Below, piece by piece: positions 17,804 through 25,963 of a DNA stretch of 32,343 nt (positions within the stretch are counted from its first letter, which is position 1; every line of letters starts with the position of its first letter). Both the position numbers and the translations under genes were made by a program. The DNA lies in contig CALSTB010000010.1 of assembly GCA_943789165.1 (NCBI GenBank), forward strand, positions 1-32,343. The letters are read 5' to 3'. The DNA comes from an uncultured Bacteroidia bacterium (GTDB lineage: Bacteria; Bacteroidota; Bacteroidia; NS11-12g; UBA9320). A model generated the notes under the pieces. It saw only the letters and a program-made list of their open reading frames with translations. It made no database searches and was not told where the DNA came from.

Positions 17804-20800
17804 ATGAAGAACAAAGGATTTGTACAGTTTTTGGTAATTCTGTTGGCCGTAGTTTGCCTTTACCAATTGTCGTTTACATTGGTTACTCGAAACGTAGAAA
17901 AAGGAGTAAAAGAAGATGTAATTGCAATTGTTGGGTCTGATACCGCGGCGGCATATGCCCGAGTATACAAACAGCATATTGATTCAATTCAAAATGAAAA
18001 AGTATACCCATTGTTTGGCTACACCTACCAAGAATGTAAACAACGTGAAATCAACCTAGGGCTTGACCTTCAGGGTGGAATGAACGTAACTCTTGAAATC
18101 TCGACACAAGACATGGTGTTAGGTTTGGGAGGAAATGACGAGGACCCGCAATTTAATCAAGCCATACAACGCGCTAGTGCAGCCTATAAGGGTCAAGGTA
18201 GTTTTGTAGATTACTTCGCTAAAGAATACGAACAACTGAGCCCTGAAACAGGATTGGCCCGTATTTTTTACAGAAAGAATCGTAAGGCGGAACTTCCAGA
18301 CCAATACAACTCTACCAACCAACAAATCTATGATTGGTTAAAGAAAGAGGAAAAAGCGAAAGTAGGGGAGACGTATGAAGTAATTCGTACCCGTATCGAT
18401 CAGTTTAACGTAACACAACCAAATGTGCAGCGATTAGACAATGGCAGAATCTTGGTTGAATTACCTGGGGTTGATAATCCAGACAGAGTTAGAAAACTGT
18501 TGGTTAGTTCGGCTCAGTTAGAATTCTGGCAAGTGTATAACAACGACGAAGTATACAAGTACTTCGAAGATGCTCGACCTATTATTTCTGAAAAGTTAAG
18601 AGCAGCACAACAAAAAGATACAACCAAAGAAGCAGTTGTTAAAACCGTATCTGATGACTTTGCGAATGTGAAAGGATTAGAAACGGCAGTGGATTCTCCA
18701 GCAGTTGTTGATGACTTTGCTGGGCTAAAGGACACGTCTAAAGGAAAAGATACTACAGGAAAAGATACAGCTCAAAAAGAATTGACTCGTGAAGAGCAGA
18801 TGATTGAATATCCTTTGATGTCTAGAATGGCGTTGCCACAAGACGAACAAGGAAATGTAATGATTCGTAGCTTTATCGGTTTCGTGAAAAGCACTGAAGT
18901 GCCATTTTTCGAAGAGCAATTTGCTGATCCTGAAGTAAGAGCGTTATTCCCTGACGATTTAGTGTTTAAGTGGAGTTTCGAAGAAACAGAAGATGGTTTT
19001 GTAACCTTATATGCCTTACGTGGTGTTAACGGGAAATTCCCTGTATTGGATGGCGATGTAATTGACAACGCGCGTCCAACGATTAGCCCTAACGGTTCAT
19101 ACGAGGTGACCATGTTGATGAATAATACGGCTGCAAAAGAGTGGTCGATTATTACTGAACAAGCATCGAGCAAAGCAAATAAAGAAGCAATCGCGATTGT
19201 ACTTGACAATAAAGTATATAGCGCACCTACAGTTCAAGGCAAGATTCCAAATGGTAGTTCTAGTATTTCTGGAAACTTCGAAATGGAAGATGCTGAAGAT
19301 TTAAGTAATATTCTTAAAGCGGGTCGTTTATCGGTTCCTGCACAAATTGTTGAAGAATCTGTTGTTGGTCCTACACTTGGAGCTGCAGCAATTAACGCTG
19401 GTTTAATCTCTTTAGCGATTGGATTCTTAGCGGTTATCTTGTTTATGATGTTCTACTACGGTAAAGCAGGTGTATATGCCGTTATCGCTTTGTTAGCAAA
19501 CTTATTCTTTATCCTTGGTGTACTTTCTGGTTATGGTGCGGCATTGACGTTACCAGGTATGGCTGGTTTGGTACTAACCATAGGTATGGCCGTTGACGCG
19601 AACGTACTGATCTTTGAAAGGATTAAGGAAGAACTTGCCTCGGGTAAAGGCTTTAAAGCTGGAGTTCGACATGGTTATAAAGCAGCGTTAACGTCGATTA
19701 TTGATGCAAACGTTACTACCTTGATTGCAGCAGTGATCTTAATGACTTTAGGAAAAGGTCCAGTTGCTGGTTTCGGTATCATCTTATTAATCGGTATTCT
19801 TTCTTCATTATTCACTTCAATCTTGTTGACTAGATTGTTTGTTGAGCGTGACATCGCAAAAGGAAATGAAATAGCATTCAATACAAGTGGTAGTAAGAAT
19901 ATGTTAAAGACATTCAACTACAACTTTATTGGAAACAGAAAGAAGTTCTATGTAATCTCTTCTATCATCATTTTAGCCGGTATCGGTTCAATGATAACAA
20001 GAGGCGTAAATACAGGTGTTGATTTTAAAGGTGGATGGTCATATGTAATGAACATCGAAGGTGCTACGAATACGGAAGATATTCAGTCTGCCATTAAGCC
20101 AGAAATAAACAACACTGACGTAGAGGTTAAAACCTACGGAACGGATGGTTATTATAAGGTAACTACTTCTTACAGAATTGCTGATAAAGATTCATTGGTT
20201 GGAGAAGATGTTAAAGCGGCGATCGTAAAAGGACTTAGCAAGTATGGGGTAACTGAGAAATCAGTTATGTCAGAATCTAAAGTGGGTCCAACCATCGCAG
20301 AAGACATTAAGAGAGATTCTACTTTAGCGATTATTTTATCGCTAATTGGTATGTTTATTTACATCGTAGCTCGATTTAGAAAATGGGGTTACGGACTTGG
20401 TGCAACTGTGGCACTTTTCCATGATGTATTAATCGTATTCTCGTTGTACTCAATTCTACCAATGTTTGTAAACTTCTCAATGGATGTGGATCAAGCGTTT
20501 ATTGCAGCAATCTTAACGGTAGTTGGTTATTCGATTAACGATACGGTGGTTGTATTTGATAGAGTAAGAGAATTCTTAGGCTTGCACAAGTACGAAAAGA
20601 ACACTTCTGGTGTCATTAATGACGCGATTAACCAAACACTAAGCAGAACGTTGGTAACGTCGTTAACAACGCTATTGGTTGTGGTAATCTTGTTCTTATT
20701 CGGTGGAGAAGGCTTGAAAGGTTTCACTTTTGCTCTATTGATTGGTGTGGCAGTAGGAACGTATTCTTCTATCTGTATCGCAACGCCAATTGTGGTTGAC

Positions 20801-20824
20801 TTTATGAAAAGAAAAGAACAGTAA
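17804..20824 (+). CDS. secDF: Protein translocase subunit SecDF (fused SecD and SecF)
   Basis: A 1006-residue membrane protein. The SecD half has an N-terminal TM, the LGLDLQGGMNV motif near residue 90, a periplasmic P1 domain with RIDQFNVTQPNVQ and LVELPGVDNPDRV, and a six-TM block near 525-690 that includes GMAVDANVLIFERIKEEL. The SecF half (from about 700) has NFIGNRKKFY, GVDFKGGWSY and a second TM block with VGYSINDTVVVFDRVRE. The fusion is normal for Bacteroidota. SecDF uses the proton gradient to help pull secreted proteins through SecYEG. A Thr/Lys/Asp-rich insert (about 260-320) within P1 is typical of the phylum. The gene ends in a strong terminator. Confidence 0.97.
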   Translation: MKNKGFVQFLVILLAVVCLYQLSFTLVTRNVEKGVKEDVIAIVGSDTAAAYARVYKQHIDSIQNEKVYPLFGYTYQECKQREINLGLDLQGGMNVTLEISTQDMVLGLGGNDEDPQFNQAIQRASAAYKGQGSFVDYFAKEYEQLSPETGLARIFYRKNRKAELPDQYNSTNQQIYDWLKKEEKAKVGETYEVIRTRIDQFNVTQPNVQRLDNGRILVELPGVDNPDRVRKLLVSSAQLEFWQVYNNDEVYKYFEDARPIISEKLRAAQQKDTTKEAVVKTVSDDFANVKGLETAVDSPAVVDDFAGLKDTSKGKDTTGKDTAQKELTREEQMIEYPLMSRMALPQDEQGNVMIRSFIGFVKSTEVPFFEEQFADPEVRALFPDDLVFKWSFEETEDGFVTLYALRGVNGKFPVLDGDVIDNARPTISPNGSYEVTMLMNNTAAKEWSIITEQASSKANKEAIAIVLDNKVYSAPTVQGKIPNGSSSISGNFEMEDAEDLSNILKAGRLSVPAQIVEESVVGPTLGAAAINAGLISLAIGFLAVILFMMFYYGKAGVYAVIALLANLFFILGVLSGYGAALTLPGMAGLVLTIGMAVDANVLIFERIKEELASGKGFKAGVRHGYKAALTSIIDANVTTLIAAVILMTLGKGPVAGFGIILLIGILSSLFTSILLTRLFVERDIAKGNEIAFNTSGSKNMLKTFNYNFIGNRKKFYVISSIIILAGIGSMITRGVNTGVDFKGGWSYVMNIEGATNTEDIQSAIKPEINNTDVEVKTYGTDGYYKVTTSYRIADKDSLVGEDVKAAIVKGLSKYGVTEKSVMSESKVGPTIAEDIKRDSTLAIILSLIGMFIYIVARFRKWGYGLGATVALFHDVLIVFSLYSILPMFVNFSMDVDQAFIAAILTVVGYSINDTVVVFDRVREFLGLHKYEKNTSGVINDAINQTLSRTLVTSLTTLLVVVILFLFGGEGLKGFTFALLIGVAVGTYSSICIATPIVVDFMKRKEQ

Positions 20825-20844
20825 TTGTTCTAACAATATATTTT

Positions 20845-20875
20845 AAAGGTCCGCCATTTGGCGGACCTTTTTTAT
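20845..20875 (+). terminator. secDF terminator
   Basis: AAAGGTCCGCC (20845-20855) and GGCGGACCTTT (20860-20870) form a perfect 11-bp stem with loop ATTT, followed by a T run. Confidence 0.95.
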
Positions 20876-20880
20876 TTACT

Positions 20881-20928
20881 CGTTATTCAAGGTGCTCGAC
20901 GTTAGGAGAGTGCGCAGAATCTGCTGAA
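20881..20928 (+). repeat. Left terminal repeat of the GIY-YIG element
   Basis: It starts CGTTATTCA, contains GACGTTAGGAGAG (20898-20910) and ends AGAATCTGCTGAA. The GACGTTAGGAGAG core returns as GACGTTGGGAGAG at 20987-20999. Confidence 0.65.
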
Positions 20929-20981
20929 GTAGTATTTACACGAGTCAAAGGATTTTATCATAAAGCACTTACGATGATTAT

Positions 20982-21004
20982 GCTCTGACGTTGGGAGAGG
21001 AATC
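20982..21004 (+). repeat. Internal direct copy of the repeat core
   Basis: GCTC-T-GACGTTGGGAGAG-GAATC follows the left repeat core (GCTC-GACGTTAGGAGAG-6 bases-GAATC) with one substitution and small gaps. It ends 19 bases before the ATG of the GIY-YIG gene. Confidence 0.6.
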
Positions 21005-21023
21005 ATTTTAATAGCATTTAAGA

Positions 21024-21344
21024 ATGCTACGTTTGAACGTGAAAAATGGCTTCGTTTACATTCTAACCAATAAAAACAAAACAACACTTTATGTAGGTGT
21101 TACAAGTGATTTGAGATACAGGCTATGGCAACATAAGACCAAATTTTACCCAAATAGTTTTTCTGCCAGATATGAATTAAACAGGTTATTGTATTTCAAA
21201 TTTTTCGAGAGAATCGACGAAGCGAATAAATATGAGCGGTATTTAAAGGGTAAGAGTAGGGCATATAAGGAGAAGCTAATTGCAGAAATTAACCCAGGCT
21301 GGAATGATCTTAGTGAGTTGGCAAATGATGTCCAAATTTTTTGA
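21024..21344 (+). CDS. GIY-YIG nuclease-like protein
   Basis: A 106-residue single-domain protein. GFVYILTN supplies the GIY-like strand and LYVGVTSDLRYRLWQHK supplies the YIG-like strand with the catalytic-type arginine. DEANKYERYLKGKSR carries the conserved glutamate, and NPGWNDLSEL is the usual tail. It belongs to the small stand-alone (UPF0213-like) GIY-YIG group common in Bacteroidota; the biochemical role of the group is not settled. Nearby palindromic repeats suggest that it acts on, or is mobilised with, these repeats (inference). The GTG at 21039 (MKNGFVYILTN) is an alternative start that fits family lengths equally well. Confidence 0.88.
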   Translation: MLRLNVKNGFVYILTNKNKTTLYVGVTSDLRYRLWQHKTKFYPNSFSARYELNRLLYFKFFERIDEANKYERYLKGKSRAYKEKLIAEINPGWNDLSELANDVQIF

Positions 21345-21365
21345 ATGAATGTCTTTCAGAGAATC

Positions 21366-21393
21366 CGACGTAAGGAGGATACGAAGAATCTGT
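21366..21393 (+). repeat. Copy of the repeat core downstream of the GIY-YIG gene
   Basis: CGACGTAAGGAGGATACGAA followed by GAATCTGT resembles the left repeat, and is also complementary in part to 21438-21466, so the 3' region can fold into a long imperfect hairpin. Confidence 0.6.
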
Positions 21394-21432
21394 CAACATT
21401 GGCAGGAGAATGAATGTGGTAATTATGAACCA

Positions 21433-21480
21433 GTTCAACAGATTCTTCCGTTTGTCGTGCCTCCAAACCTCTGAATAACG
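21433..21480 (-). repeat. Right terminal repeat of the GIY-YIG element
   Basis: Read on the minus strand it starts CGTTATTCAGAGGTTTGGAG and runs to AGAATCTGTTGAA. Bases 21442-21476 are nearly identical to the orphan copy at 4156-4190. Confidence 0.65.
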
Positions 21481-21509
21481 ATGGATTGGAATATCGAAAA
21501 CCTTAAATG

Positions 21510-21538
21510 AAAAAAGCTCCTATTAAGGAGCTTTTTTA
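21510..21538. terminator. Bidirectional terminator 3' of dnaA
   Basis: AAAAAGCTCC (21511-21520) and GGAGCTTTTT (21527-21536) form a 10-bp stem with loop TATTAA and T runs on both strands. On the minus strand it follows the dnaA stop at 21561. Confidence 0.9.
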
Positions 21539-21560
21539 CATTAAATCAAATGCGACTTGA

Positions 21561-23003
21561 TTAAAATGTATTGATCTTTATGCGTTTTGAAATTTCTTCT
21601 ACATCGCTCTTAAACTTGCGGTCGGTGTCCATCAAATCACTAACGGTTTGACAAGCATGTATCACCGTTGAGTGGTCACGACCACCGAAGTGCATACCAA
21701 TTTTCTTTAAAGGAGCTTTGGTCAATTGCTTGGCAAAGTACATGGAAATCTGGCGTGCTTGTACAATTTCTCTTTTTCTTGTTTTCGACTTAAGCTGCTC
21801 GATAGATAACGAGTAGAAATCGGAAACAAGTTTTTGGATGTATTCGATAGAGATTTCGCGTGAAGCATTCTTTACGAAGTTCTTCACCATCTTTTTAGCT
21901 AAGTCTAAATCGATGTCTTTGCGGTTTAAAGACGCTTGAGCCAATAAAGATATCAATGCACCTTCGAGTTCTCTAATGTTAGAATCGATGTTGTGGGCTA
22001 CATACTCTACAACCTCTGCATTCAGCTTAATGCCGTCTTCATACATCTTGTGTTCAAGAATAGAAATACGTGTTTCTAAATCAGGCACCTGAAGGTCAGC
22101 TGATAGTCCCCACTTGAAACGAGACAGCAATCTTTCATCAACATCCTTCAAGTCTCTTGGAGCCCTGTCAGAGGTTAAAATGATTTGCTTACCGTTTTGG
22201 TGTAGGTGGTTAAATATTTGGAAGAAAATTTCCTGTGTTTTTTCTTTTTTAGCGAAGAACTGAACGTCATCAACAATTAATACATCTAACAATTGATAGA
22301 AGTTTAAGAAATCGTTGTTGTTGCCATTCTTACATGAGTCAACATATTGGTTGACGAATTTTTCAGATGAAACAAACAAAACAGATTTGTTTGGAGACAC
22401 TTCTTTAATTCTATTGCCAATAGCATGAACCAAATGTGTTTTTCCCAATCCAACTGAACTGAAAATCATCAATGGATTAAAGGCAGTTCCACCTGGCTTG
22501 TTTGCCACAGCAAATCCCGCCGATCGAGCCAATCGATTACAATCGCCTTCAATAAAATTATCGAAGGTGTAATTTGGATTTAACTGACTATCTATATTGA
22601 TTTTCTTTAATCCAGGAATAATAAACGGGTTGTGAATGTTTGCATTGACATTCAAAGGAATACCTACCTCATTCTTATTATTATACCCTGCATTTCTCGT
22701 TGGAACGTTAATAGTGTATGCATGTGGATTACGTGAGCTCGTGCTGCTGTTATCCACAATGATGCTGTATTCTAGTTTTGATCCAACACCCAATTCTCGG
22801 TCTAAGGCTTTACGTAATAAGGTTACATAATGCTCTTCCAACCATTCATAAAAAAACTGACTAGGTACTTGAATTGTTAAACTCTTATCCTCAACCTTAA
22901 TTGGTTTAATTGGGTCAAACCAAGTCTTGAAACTTTGAGGGTTTACGTTGTCCTTAATTAAGGACAGACAATTCTTCCATACCTTTTCGTGTTCTACAGT
23001 CAT
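21561..23003 (-). CDS. dnaA: Chromosomal replication initiator protein DnaA
   Basis: A 480-residue protein with all four DnaA domains: domain I (VWKNCLSLIKDNVNPQSFKT), an Asn-rich linker at about 85-130, the AAA+ domain with Walker A at 182-189, Walker B VLIVDDVQFF at 241-250 and the initiator region, and the DNA-binding domain IV with GGRDHSTVIHACQTV. It binds DnaA boxes and opens the origin. The P-loop reads SSVGLGKT, so the usual first glycine (GGVGLGKT) is replaced by serine. A perfect DnaA box (22750-22758) lies inside the coding region. The gene is not next to dnaN, which is common in Bacteroidota. Confidence 0.97.
   Translation of the reverse strand: MTVEHEKVWKNCLSLIKDNVNPQSFKTWFDPIKPIKVEDKSLTIQVPSQFFYEWLEEHYVTLLRKALDRELGVGSKLEYSIIVDNSSTSSRNPHAYTINVPTRNAGYNNKNEVGIPLNVNANIHNPFIIPGLKKINIDSQLNPNYTFDNFIEGDCNRLARSAGFAVANKPGGTAFNPLMIFSSVGLGKTHLVHAIGNRIKEVSPNKSVLFVSSEKFVNQYVDSCKNGNNNDFLNFYQLLDVLIVDDVQFFAKKEKTQEIFFQIFNHLHQNGKQIILTSDRAPRDLKDVDERLLSRFKWGLSADLQVPDLETRISILEHKMYEDGIKLNAEVVEYVAHNIDSNIRELEGALISLLAQASLNRKDIDLDLAKKMVKNFVKNASREISIEYIQKLVSDFYSLSIEQLKSKTRKREIVQARQISMYFAKQLTKAPLKKIGMHFGGRDHSTVIHACQTVSDLMDTDRKFKSDVEEISKRIKINTF
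22750..22758 (+). promoter_or_regulatory. DnaA box inside dnaA
   Basis: TTATCCACA matches the consensus DnaA box exactly. It is the only exact copy I noticed in the window, so it may be chance or an autoregulatory site. Confidence 0.35.
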
Positions 23004-23033
23004 TTAAGTTTTTAGTTATAAGCCATTTAGCGA

Positions 23034-23090
23034 TTTTAGACAGGTAATGCGACACCTTTCCCCTTAAATCGTGGGTAAAATTGTCTAAAA
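23034..23090. promoter_or_regulatory. Inverted repeat in the dnaA leader
   Basis: TTTTAGACA (23034-23042) and TGTCTAAAA (23082-23090) are perfect 9-bp arms 39 bases apart, upstream of the dnaA start. It could be a regulatory site or a leader hairpin. No -7 box was recognised nearby. Confidence 0.4.
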
Positions 23091-23124
23091 AAAAATTAGA
23101 AAAAAAACGAAAGTCGCTTGTGTT

Positions 23125-24036
23125 TTAACTAATTTTTACTGTACAGTTACGCTCAATTTGGGCCTCCAAAACGCTATGTGCTTCATAATCAATTTTCCCA
23201 AGATTTATCCCAGCCCATCCTGTTTGTAAGATGTTAACAACTTTGCCATGATTGTTGATAACCTGAGTGGGGCGGTCTAAAAACGTATGTGTATGACCTC
23301 CCAATATTAAATCTATATGTTTCGATTGTTTCGCAAATGTTACGTCTGAAACCTTATCTGTCTTATACTCATAGCCTAAGTGAGACAAACAGATAATTAA
23401 ATCACATTTCTTTTTCTCTTTTAAATGACTTGCGGTCTCGTTTGCATATAAAATTGGATCGCGATATTGAACTCCACCATATAATTTTTTAGAAACCAAA
23501 CCGGCTAATTCGATCCCAATTCCAAGAACCCCAATCCGAGTTCCTCCTTTTGTGAAAATTTTATAAGGTTCAACATGAGATGCCAACGATGTGTTGGTGA
23601 AATCATAATTACAATTAAGAAATGGGAATTTGGCAGAGGGTAGCTGTTTAACCAAACCGTCAATTCCGTTGTCAAAATCATGATTGCCTAAAGTCGCAGC
23701 GTCATATCTCATTTGTGACATGAGTTCAAACTCAAGTTTGCCTCCAAAGAAATTAAAATAGGGTGTCCCCTGAAATATGTCTCCTGAGTCAAGTAACAGT
23801 GTGTGTTTGTTCTCTGACCTTATTTTATTGATCAATGCTGCTCGTTTACTCGCTCCCCCTAATCCTTGGTATTTGCCACCATCCATCGGGAAAGGTTCTA
23901 TTCGACTATGCCAATCATTGGTAAATAAGATAGAAAGACTAGAGCGATTTTTGCCAATCGATATCAGTGGCGAACTGGCCAAGGCCAATCCCATTGCTGC
24001 TTTAGAAGACGATATGAGGAAGTCGCGTCTATTCAT
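23125..24036 (-). CDS. 5'-nucleotidase metallophosphatase domain protein (stand-alone)
   Basis: A 303-residue exported protein. The N-terminus MNRRDFLISSS is a twin-arginine-like signal, with a hydrophobic stretch to about 25. The metallophosphoesterase ligands are all visible: NDWHSR, LDSGDIFQG, TLGNHDFDNG, LSHLGYE and GGHTHTF. This is the N-terminal catalytic domain of UshA-type 5'-nucleotidases, which remove phosphate from nucleotides in the periplasm. The C-terminal substrate-binding domain is absent; it is encoded by the gene just upstream in the operon, which overlaps this one by 8 bases. The two products probably assemble into one enzyme (inference). Confidence 0.9.
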   Translation of the reverse strand: MNRRDFLISSSKAAMGLALASSPLISIGKNRSSLSILFTNDWHSRIEPFPMDGGKYQGLGGASKRAALINKIRSENKHTLLLDSGDIFQGTPYFNFFGGKLEFELMSQMRYDAATLGNHDFDNGIDGLVKQLPSAKFPFLNCNYDFTNTSLASHVEPYKIFTKGGTRIGVLGIGIELAGLVSKKLYGGVQYRDPILYANETASHLKEKKKCDLIICLSHLGYEYKTDKVSDVTFAKQSKHIDLILGGHTHTFLDRPTQVINNHGKVVNILQTGWAGINLGKIDYEAHSVLEAQIERNCTVKIS

Positions 24037-24793
24037 CTAAGTTCGGGTCCCAAATGATTCTGCCATCGACTTGCGAACTGAAAGGGGCAGTTTCCGTAGT
24101 GTTCGAAAAGCCTTCAATCAATGCCTGTCTAATAAGTATGTTCGTTTCGGTTCTTGGTTTGCCCACGAACACGTTATATCCATCGCCACCATCAGCAAGG
24201 TAGTTTGACGTTAATATTTTGTACGTTTTGTTATTTGTAAATGCTTGTTCACCCGCCATAAAACACGCGCCACTTTTGTAATTTACAATAGACGTATGTG
24301 TTACACCAGCAATAGGTTCTCCTCCTTTTACGAGAATGTGGCTGGCTAATGCGTTTAATTCTGTTGAATCCAATTCCACAATCACCAAGGTGTTGTCGAA
24401 AGGCATCAATTCAAAAATGCGACCAATGGTAACAGCTCCTTTCGGTATTGGTGCGCGTAAACCACCATGATTCATAATACACAAGTCAAGACTTTCGTCA
24501 ATTTCAGACAAGCCATATTGCATTAACATATCACAAACACCATTACCCAATGCGGATTCTGGTCGGGCCTTGATCATTTCAAAAGCAGAGTAGCCAATCA
24601 CAACGTTCATCTGACTGCCAATCTGGTTTTTATACGGTTGTATTAACGCATCTATTTTTTGATGGGTCTCGGTCCAGTTAGAATCTAATTGCTGTAGCCC
24701 GCCTTGTTGGACGGAGGTATATGGCAACCTATTGCATGCCTGCAAAGCAAAAAAGCCCAGTACATATATATATAAGGTAGTTTTAGAAGACAA
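24029..24793 (-). CDS. 5'-nucleotidase C-terminal (substrate-binding) domain lipoprotein
   Basis: A 254-residue protein with a lipoprotein signal (YIYVLGFFALQAC). The body is the 5_nucleotid_C domain: NHGGLRAPIPKGAVTIGRIF, MPFDNTLVIVEL and TSNYLADGGDGY are diagnostic. This domain binds the nucleoside base but has no metal site, so it is not an enzyme alone. It is encoded upstream of the catalytic-domain gene, the reverse of the usual single-chain order. It overlaps the preceding DUF7935-like gene by 11 bases and the next gene by 8 bases, so the stoichiometry is probably set by coupled translation. Confidence 0.88.
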   Translation of the reverse strand: MSSKTTLYIYVLGFFALQACNRLPYTSVQQGGLQQLDSNWTETHQKIDALIQPYKNQIGSQMNVVIGYSAFEMIKARPESALGNGVCDMLMQYGLSEIDESLDLCIMNHGGLRAPIPKGAVTIGRIFELMPFDNTLVIVELDSTELNALASHILVKGGEPIAGVTHTSIVNYKSGACFMAGEQAFTNNKTYKILTSNYLADGGDGYNVFVGKPRTETNILIRQALIEGFSNTTETAPFSSQVDGRIIWDPNLDE

Positions 24794-25313
24794 GATCTAG
24801 TTCTTTTTTAAGGAAGCCTATAGTCGTTGCCGCCATATTGCTCTTGGTCTTCGATAACTCAGTCAAAATTGCTTTGCCTAAATCAACAGCTTTTGACTCT
24901 TCCGTCATGCTTTGAAAGCTCTTCTCTATAAGTTGTAGTCCTTTTTCACGACTCAATTTAATCATTTGCCATGCTTGGTCACTTATGTATATCTGTTGTG
25001 AGATGTTGTGGTTGAATTCGTCGTTTATTGATTGTGTTAACTGAAACTTCAACTCTGTGGCACTTTTCATTGGGTCTGCCAAACGCATTACGGCATTGTC
25101 AAGGCGGATACGTTCAAGCAATATGGTGAATCGTTCATAGGCTTGTAAACGTATAGGCGTTAATTCATTCGATCGCTTGGTTTTTACATCAAGCTCCTTG
25201 CGCCGAAAATCTTCATCCAACATTTTCTTCAGTGTAAAGTAGGTCACTAGGAATACCACCACTGCTGGTAATAGAAAATGAAGCATTTCAAGAAAAAAGG
25301 TCAATGTGTCCAT
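24783..25313 (-). CDS. DUF7935-like membrane-anchored protein
   Basis: A 176-residue protein with one N-terminal TM segment (LTFFLEMLHFLLPAVVVFLV) and a long helical, charged cytosolic part containing RLQAYERFTILLERI, a pattern I associate with the Bacteroidota DUF7935 family. Its function is unknown. The ATG at 25313 was chosen over 25328 because it gives the usual MDTLTFF-type start. It heads the 5'-nucleotidase operon, with overlapping stop and start. Confidence 0.65.
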   Translation of the reverse strand: MDTLTFFLEMLHFLLPAVVVFLVTYFTLKKMLDEDFRRKELDVKTKRSNELTPIRLQAYERFTILLERIRLDNAVMRLADPMKSATELKFQLTQSINDEFNHNISQQIYISDQAWQMIKLSREKGLQLIEKSFQSMTEESKAVDLGKAILTELSKTKSNMAATTIGFLKKELDLVF

Positions 25314-25403
25314 TGCTAATAGTGTCATAACGATTGTCAGTTATTAGGTTGTAAAACTAAACCAATAACGTATTTGTTACCCTTTTTAATCTTTAAATTT
25401 AAA

Positions 25404-25411
25404 TAAATTTG
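25404..25411 (+). promoter_or_regulatory. -7 box close to the A-type carrier start
   Basis: TAAATTTG matches TAnnTTTG. It ends 6 bases before the ATG at 25418, so the transcript may have almost no leader. No good -33 is seen. Confidence 0.35.
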
Positions 25412-25417
25412 TAAGGA

Positions 25418-25771
25418 ATGGAAGCAGAAAAAACTACGGTAGCGGCGCCAATTACCTTTACAGAAGGGGCAATCAAGAAGTTGGGTGAAATAAAAGCCGA
25501 ACAAACAGACGCATTAGCGCCTTACTTGCGCATTGGTGTAAAAGGTGGAGGGTGTTCCGGTTTGTCGTATTTGCTTGCGTTTGATCAAAAAGAAGATTCC
25601 GACAACGAATATGTCATCAATGATATTCCGGTTGTCATGAATAAGGCTCACGTGATGTACGTGTTAGGCATGGAAGTCGATTATGAATACGGCCTAAACA
25701 CGAGAGGTTTCACGTTTAATAATCCCAATGCCACAGATACATGTGGGTGCGGGGAGAGTTTTTCGGCGTAA
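25418..25771 (+). CDS. A-type iron-sulfur cluster carrier (HesB/IscA family)
   Basis: A 117-residue protein with the three conserved cysteines: Cys46 in KGGGCSGLSY, and Cys109 and Cys111 in TCGCGESF. These hold an Fe-S cluster passed from the assembly scaffold to apoproteins. IscA, ErpA and SufA cannot be told apart from this sequence. It is a single-gene unit without other suf or isc genes nearby. No other gene was seen in the 192 bases that follow. Confidence 0.93.
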   Translation: MEAEKTTVAAPITFTEGAIKKLGEIKAEQTDALAPYLRIGVKGGGCSGLSYLLAFDQKEDSDNEYVINDIPVVMNKAHVMYVLGMEVDYEYGLNTRGFTFNNPNATDTCGCGESFSA

Positions 25772-25963
25772 GTCTTACCCCGGTTAGGACGAGATAACTA
25801 ACAACACACAACTCGGATAAAATAGATACGATCAATACAAACCTGATATCCATCAGTTTGTCTTACACACCACCTTGTTGTACCTTAGTTTTTTATATGA
25901 AAAATAGGTGTGAACACAATCAATCCTATCGCTTTTCTTCTATTTAAACCGTAAACTGAGTCA

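Larger units (their letters stand above)
20881..21480. mobile_element. 600-bp GIY-YIG element bounded by imperfect inverted repeats
   Basis: The left end (20881 on) and the reverse complement of the right end (21480 backwards) both begin CGTTATTCA. After 34-35 bases of partly related sequence both reach AGAATCTG[CT]TGAA, so the terminal repeats are about 48 bp and imperfect. The element begins just after the secDF terminator and ends before the dnaA-side terminator, in non-coding space. It encloses only one gene, for a GIY-YIG nuclease-like protein. Two further repeat copies lie inside (20982-21004 and 21366-21393). No target-site duplication is evident. Calling it mobile is an inference. Confidence 0.5.

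Noticed and set aside
23004..23124. oriC next to dnaA
   Set aside because: No cluster of DnaA boxes is seen; only one exact box exists and it lies inside the gene.
24052..24064. ATGATTCTGCCAT shared with 4207-4217 region
   Set aside because: It is short, lies in coding sequence and has no extended match, so chance is likely.
25772..25963. Small gene between the A-type carrier and the zinc-ribbon gene
   Set aside because: Only a 16-residue ORF is present, with no coding signal.
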